64,000 nucleotides of DNA. Source: Gracilibacillus alcaliphilus. Its GTDB lineage: Bacteria; Bacillota; Bacilli; Bacillales; Amphibacillaceae. Position 1 is the stretch's first letter; every line of letters starts with the position of its first letter. Under the pieces are notes generated by a model, which saw nothing but the letters and a program-made list of their open reading frames with translations, searched no databases and was not told the DNA's origin. The DNA lies in NCBI RefSeq assembly GCF_016909015.1, contig NZ_JAFBFA010000018.1:31395-95394 (forward strand), in the 5' to 3' direction. Shown here one piece after another: positions 62,427 to 64,000 of the stretch. Position numbers and translations under genes: made by a program.

Positions 62427-63395
62427 CTACCATAAGCTGTTACCTGATGTTTTTCTTGCGATAAAATTAACGGCAATCAATAAAACAAAATTTATGACGG
62501 AGTTAAAGAGCCCGACAGCAGTACCAAAACTGAAATTGGAATTAATTACACCAGCCTTATATACATAAGTTTGAATCAGTTCAGAAGTGCTTAGATTCAT
62601 CCCTTGCTGCATTAATAATGCCTTTTGCCAGTCCACTGTCGCCAAATTTCCGACTGCTAAAATAAGCAGAATAATGATGGTTGGCAAAATACTCGGGAGA
62701 TCAATGTGCCATATTCGCCGTAACTTAGACGCACCATCCACAATGGCAGATTCATGAAGTTCCGGACTTACTGAACTTAATGCCGCCAAATAAATAATGG
62801 CGTTAAAGCCCATTGTCTGCCAAATGCCAGAAGTAATAAACACGGTTCGAAACCATTCTGCACTTGCCATAAAGTTAATCTGATCCCCGCCCAGTGCCAC
62901 AATTATATTATTGATAAACCCTGTCTCCGGCTGCAGGAAAATTCCCAGCATGGAAACCAAAACCACCATAGAAATAAAAAACGGCGCATAGGTAACGGTC
63001 TGTACAAATCTTTTTACTCCCGGTCTTAATTGGTTAAGAAAAAGAGCAAAAATGATAGGAATCGGAAAACCAATTAGCAATGAATACATACTTAACAGCA
63101 AAGTATTACTTAATAAACTGCCGAAATTCGGCCCTCCAAAAAACATCTCGAAGTATTTCATACCTGCCCACGGACTGCCTAAAATCCCCAAAGAAGGATC
63201 AAAATCTTTAAACGCTAAAAAAGCTCCATACATAGGAATATATTGAAAGACAATGAGATATATCAATGCTGGCAACAGCAATAAATAAAGTTGACGGCTT
63301 TTCCAGAAACTCTCTCTTGCTGTCTGAAAATTTGTTTTCTTCTTTTCAAGCTGCCAATGCGGATCATGGTTAAATCGTGCGTTAGATGAACTCAT
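62427..63395 (-). CDS. ABC transporter permease (LplB/YteP type)
   Basis: 322 residues; cytoplasmic N-terminus of about 35 residues, six membrane segments, YIPMYGAFLAFKDFDPSLGI and NTLLLSMYSLLIGFPIPIIFAL typical of LplB-type permeases, EAA loop ESAIVDGASKLR. RBS AAGGAGG. First gene of the leftward operon ending at the GH32-like gene. Confidence 0.94.
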   Translation of the reverse strand: MSSSNARFNHDPHWQLEKKKTNFQTARESFWKSRQLYLLLLPALIYLIVFQYIPMYGAFLAFKDFDPSLGILGSPWAGMKYFEMFFGGPNFGSLLSNTLLLSMYSLLIGFPIPIIFALFLNQLRPGVKRFVQTVTYAPFFISMVVLVSMLGIFLQPETGFINNIIVALGGDQINFMASAEWFRTVFITSGIWQTMGFNAIIYLAALSSVSPELHESAIVDGASKLRRIWHIDLPSILPTIIILLILAVGNLATVDWQKALLMQQGMNLSTSELIQTYVYKAGVINSNFSFGTAVGLFNSVINFVLLIAVNFIARKTSGNSLW

Positions 63396-63569
63396 ACCTG
63401 CCCTCCTTGGATATTTCAGTAAAAATATAACTTTGAAATATAATAAATGCGGAAATTATTAGTGATGACAAATCCCGTTCTTTTATTCAAAGACTCATTT
63501 GGTTTTGGTTCAATTATTTACTCAAATAATCAGAAACTATGAATAAATAATTTACTCCTTCCCCTCTAA
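63396..63569. other. upstream region of the last ABC operon
   Basis: The gap 63396-64000 has no recognised gene. This part should contain the promoter of the permease operon. Regulatory-looking sites follow at 63570 and 63719; beyond 63740 the AT-rich sequence shows nothing I can name. Confidence 0.4.
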
Positions 63570-63583
63570 AGAAAGCGCTATTA
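63570..63583. promoter_or_regulatory. cre-like box (CcpA)
   Basis: AGAAAGCGCTATTA matches the cre consensus TGWNANCGNTNWCA except at the first two and thirteenth positions, keeping the AAAGCGCT core. About 175 bases upstream of the ABC operon; glucose repression is plausible. Confidence 0.45.
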
Positions 63584-63718
63584 TTTAATTATGTAAACAG
63601 GTGAGAAAGTAAGAAAATAGCATATTAACTTCTTCTTTAGTTAATAGTTTGGCAGCGATAATTTTAAAAATAGAGATAGTATTACATCCAAATAAAGGTT
63701 TTAATTTATTTAAAAACA

Positions 63719-63738
63719 TATGTCAACCGGTTGATATA
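63719..63738. promoter_or_regulatory. LacI-type palindrome
   Basis: TCAACCGGTTGA (63723-63734) is a perfect 12-bp palindrome with a central CG, extended by TAT/ATA after one mismatch on each side. This is the form of LacI/GalR-family operators. It is 320 bases from the ABC operon start and may instead belong to a gene beyond the window. Confidence 0.5.
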
Positions 63739-64000
63739 TAGGGTATTGAAGTTTCTATCACTCTAATATAATTCACTTTGAGCACAGACAATTATTTTAT
63801 CCTCCTCCTTTTAAAATCAAAATACTGATACTGTTTCTTAAAATGATGGTAGTTGGTCTTACTTTCATTCCAGTTCATTTAATTGTTAAAAAATTATCTT
63901 CACCCACCTCCCTCAATATACTTTCATTTTCTTAAAATATCGCTGTTTTTCTCTAATTTTCATTGATTAATATTAAAAACATTAGGTAAGTCAAGGAATA

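Overview
The window looks like the chromosome of a low-GC, Gram-positive, spore-former-type Bacillota (Bacillaceae/Amphibacillaceae-like, e.g. Gracilibacillus or Oceanobacillus relatives). The evidence is strong AGGAGG-type ribosome binding sites, lipobox lipoproteins, an LPXTG-type surface protein, B. subtilis-like tre genes and CcpA-like cre boxes; the genus is inference. It reads as a carbohydrate-scavenging region: five sugar ABC importers (each binding protein plus two permeases, none with its own ATPase), at least six glycoside hydrolases, a trehalose PTS unit and many local regulators.

Layout. 1-5454 (-): an ABC importer with two binding proteins, one of them a 967-residue composite; next to it, on +, an AraC-type response regulator with a degenerate receiver (5938-6717) and a GH43 enzyme (6977-8524). 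9397-18715 (-): a probable mannoside unit of ROK protein, binding protein, two permeases, GH38-like enzyme and long mannose-6-phosphate isomerase, with a divergent AraC regulator and a second ROK protein (19004-20881). 21397-23504: a frameshifted HTH gene and a TetR/SDR pair with a clear operator. 24042-27053 (-): a cell-wall protein combining leucine-rich repeats with a DUF2252 kinase-like domain, the most unusual gene here. 27735-33126 (-): an ABC importer with PHP protein, shrunken HAD gene and GntR regulator. 34021-34554: a DinB-like gene. 34676-38823 (+): trehalose operon treP-treA-treR with two TreR boxes and a cre. 39616-56589: a regulon with two AraC regulators, a cellulase-like GH, a PhyH dioxygenase, GH2, a DUF5107-TPR protein, GH35 and an ABC importer; three of its units share a 23-bp upstream motif. 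57611-63395 (-): ABC importer, YesL-like protein and a GH32-like enzyme.

The gaps between the loci carry repeats and debris: a MITE-like family with GTTCAAAAAGT ends (three copies), a 155-bp repeat (two copies), a 130-150-bp repeat holding a parS-like box (two copies plus an isolated box), two decayed copies of the 3' end of the GH32-like gene with its terminator, and an IS110 transposase remnant. No tRNA, rRNA, CRISPR or intact insertion sequence was seen.

Working together: the lipoproteins capture different oligosaccharides, the permeases import them (presumably energised by a shared MsmX-type ATPase encoded elsewhere), mostly cytoplasmic glycosidases hydrolyse them, and AraC/GntR/ROK proteins sense the sugars locally.
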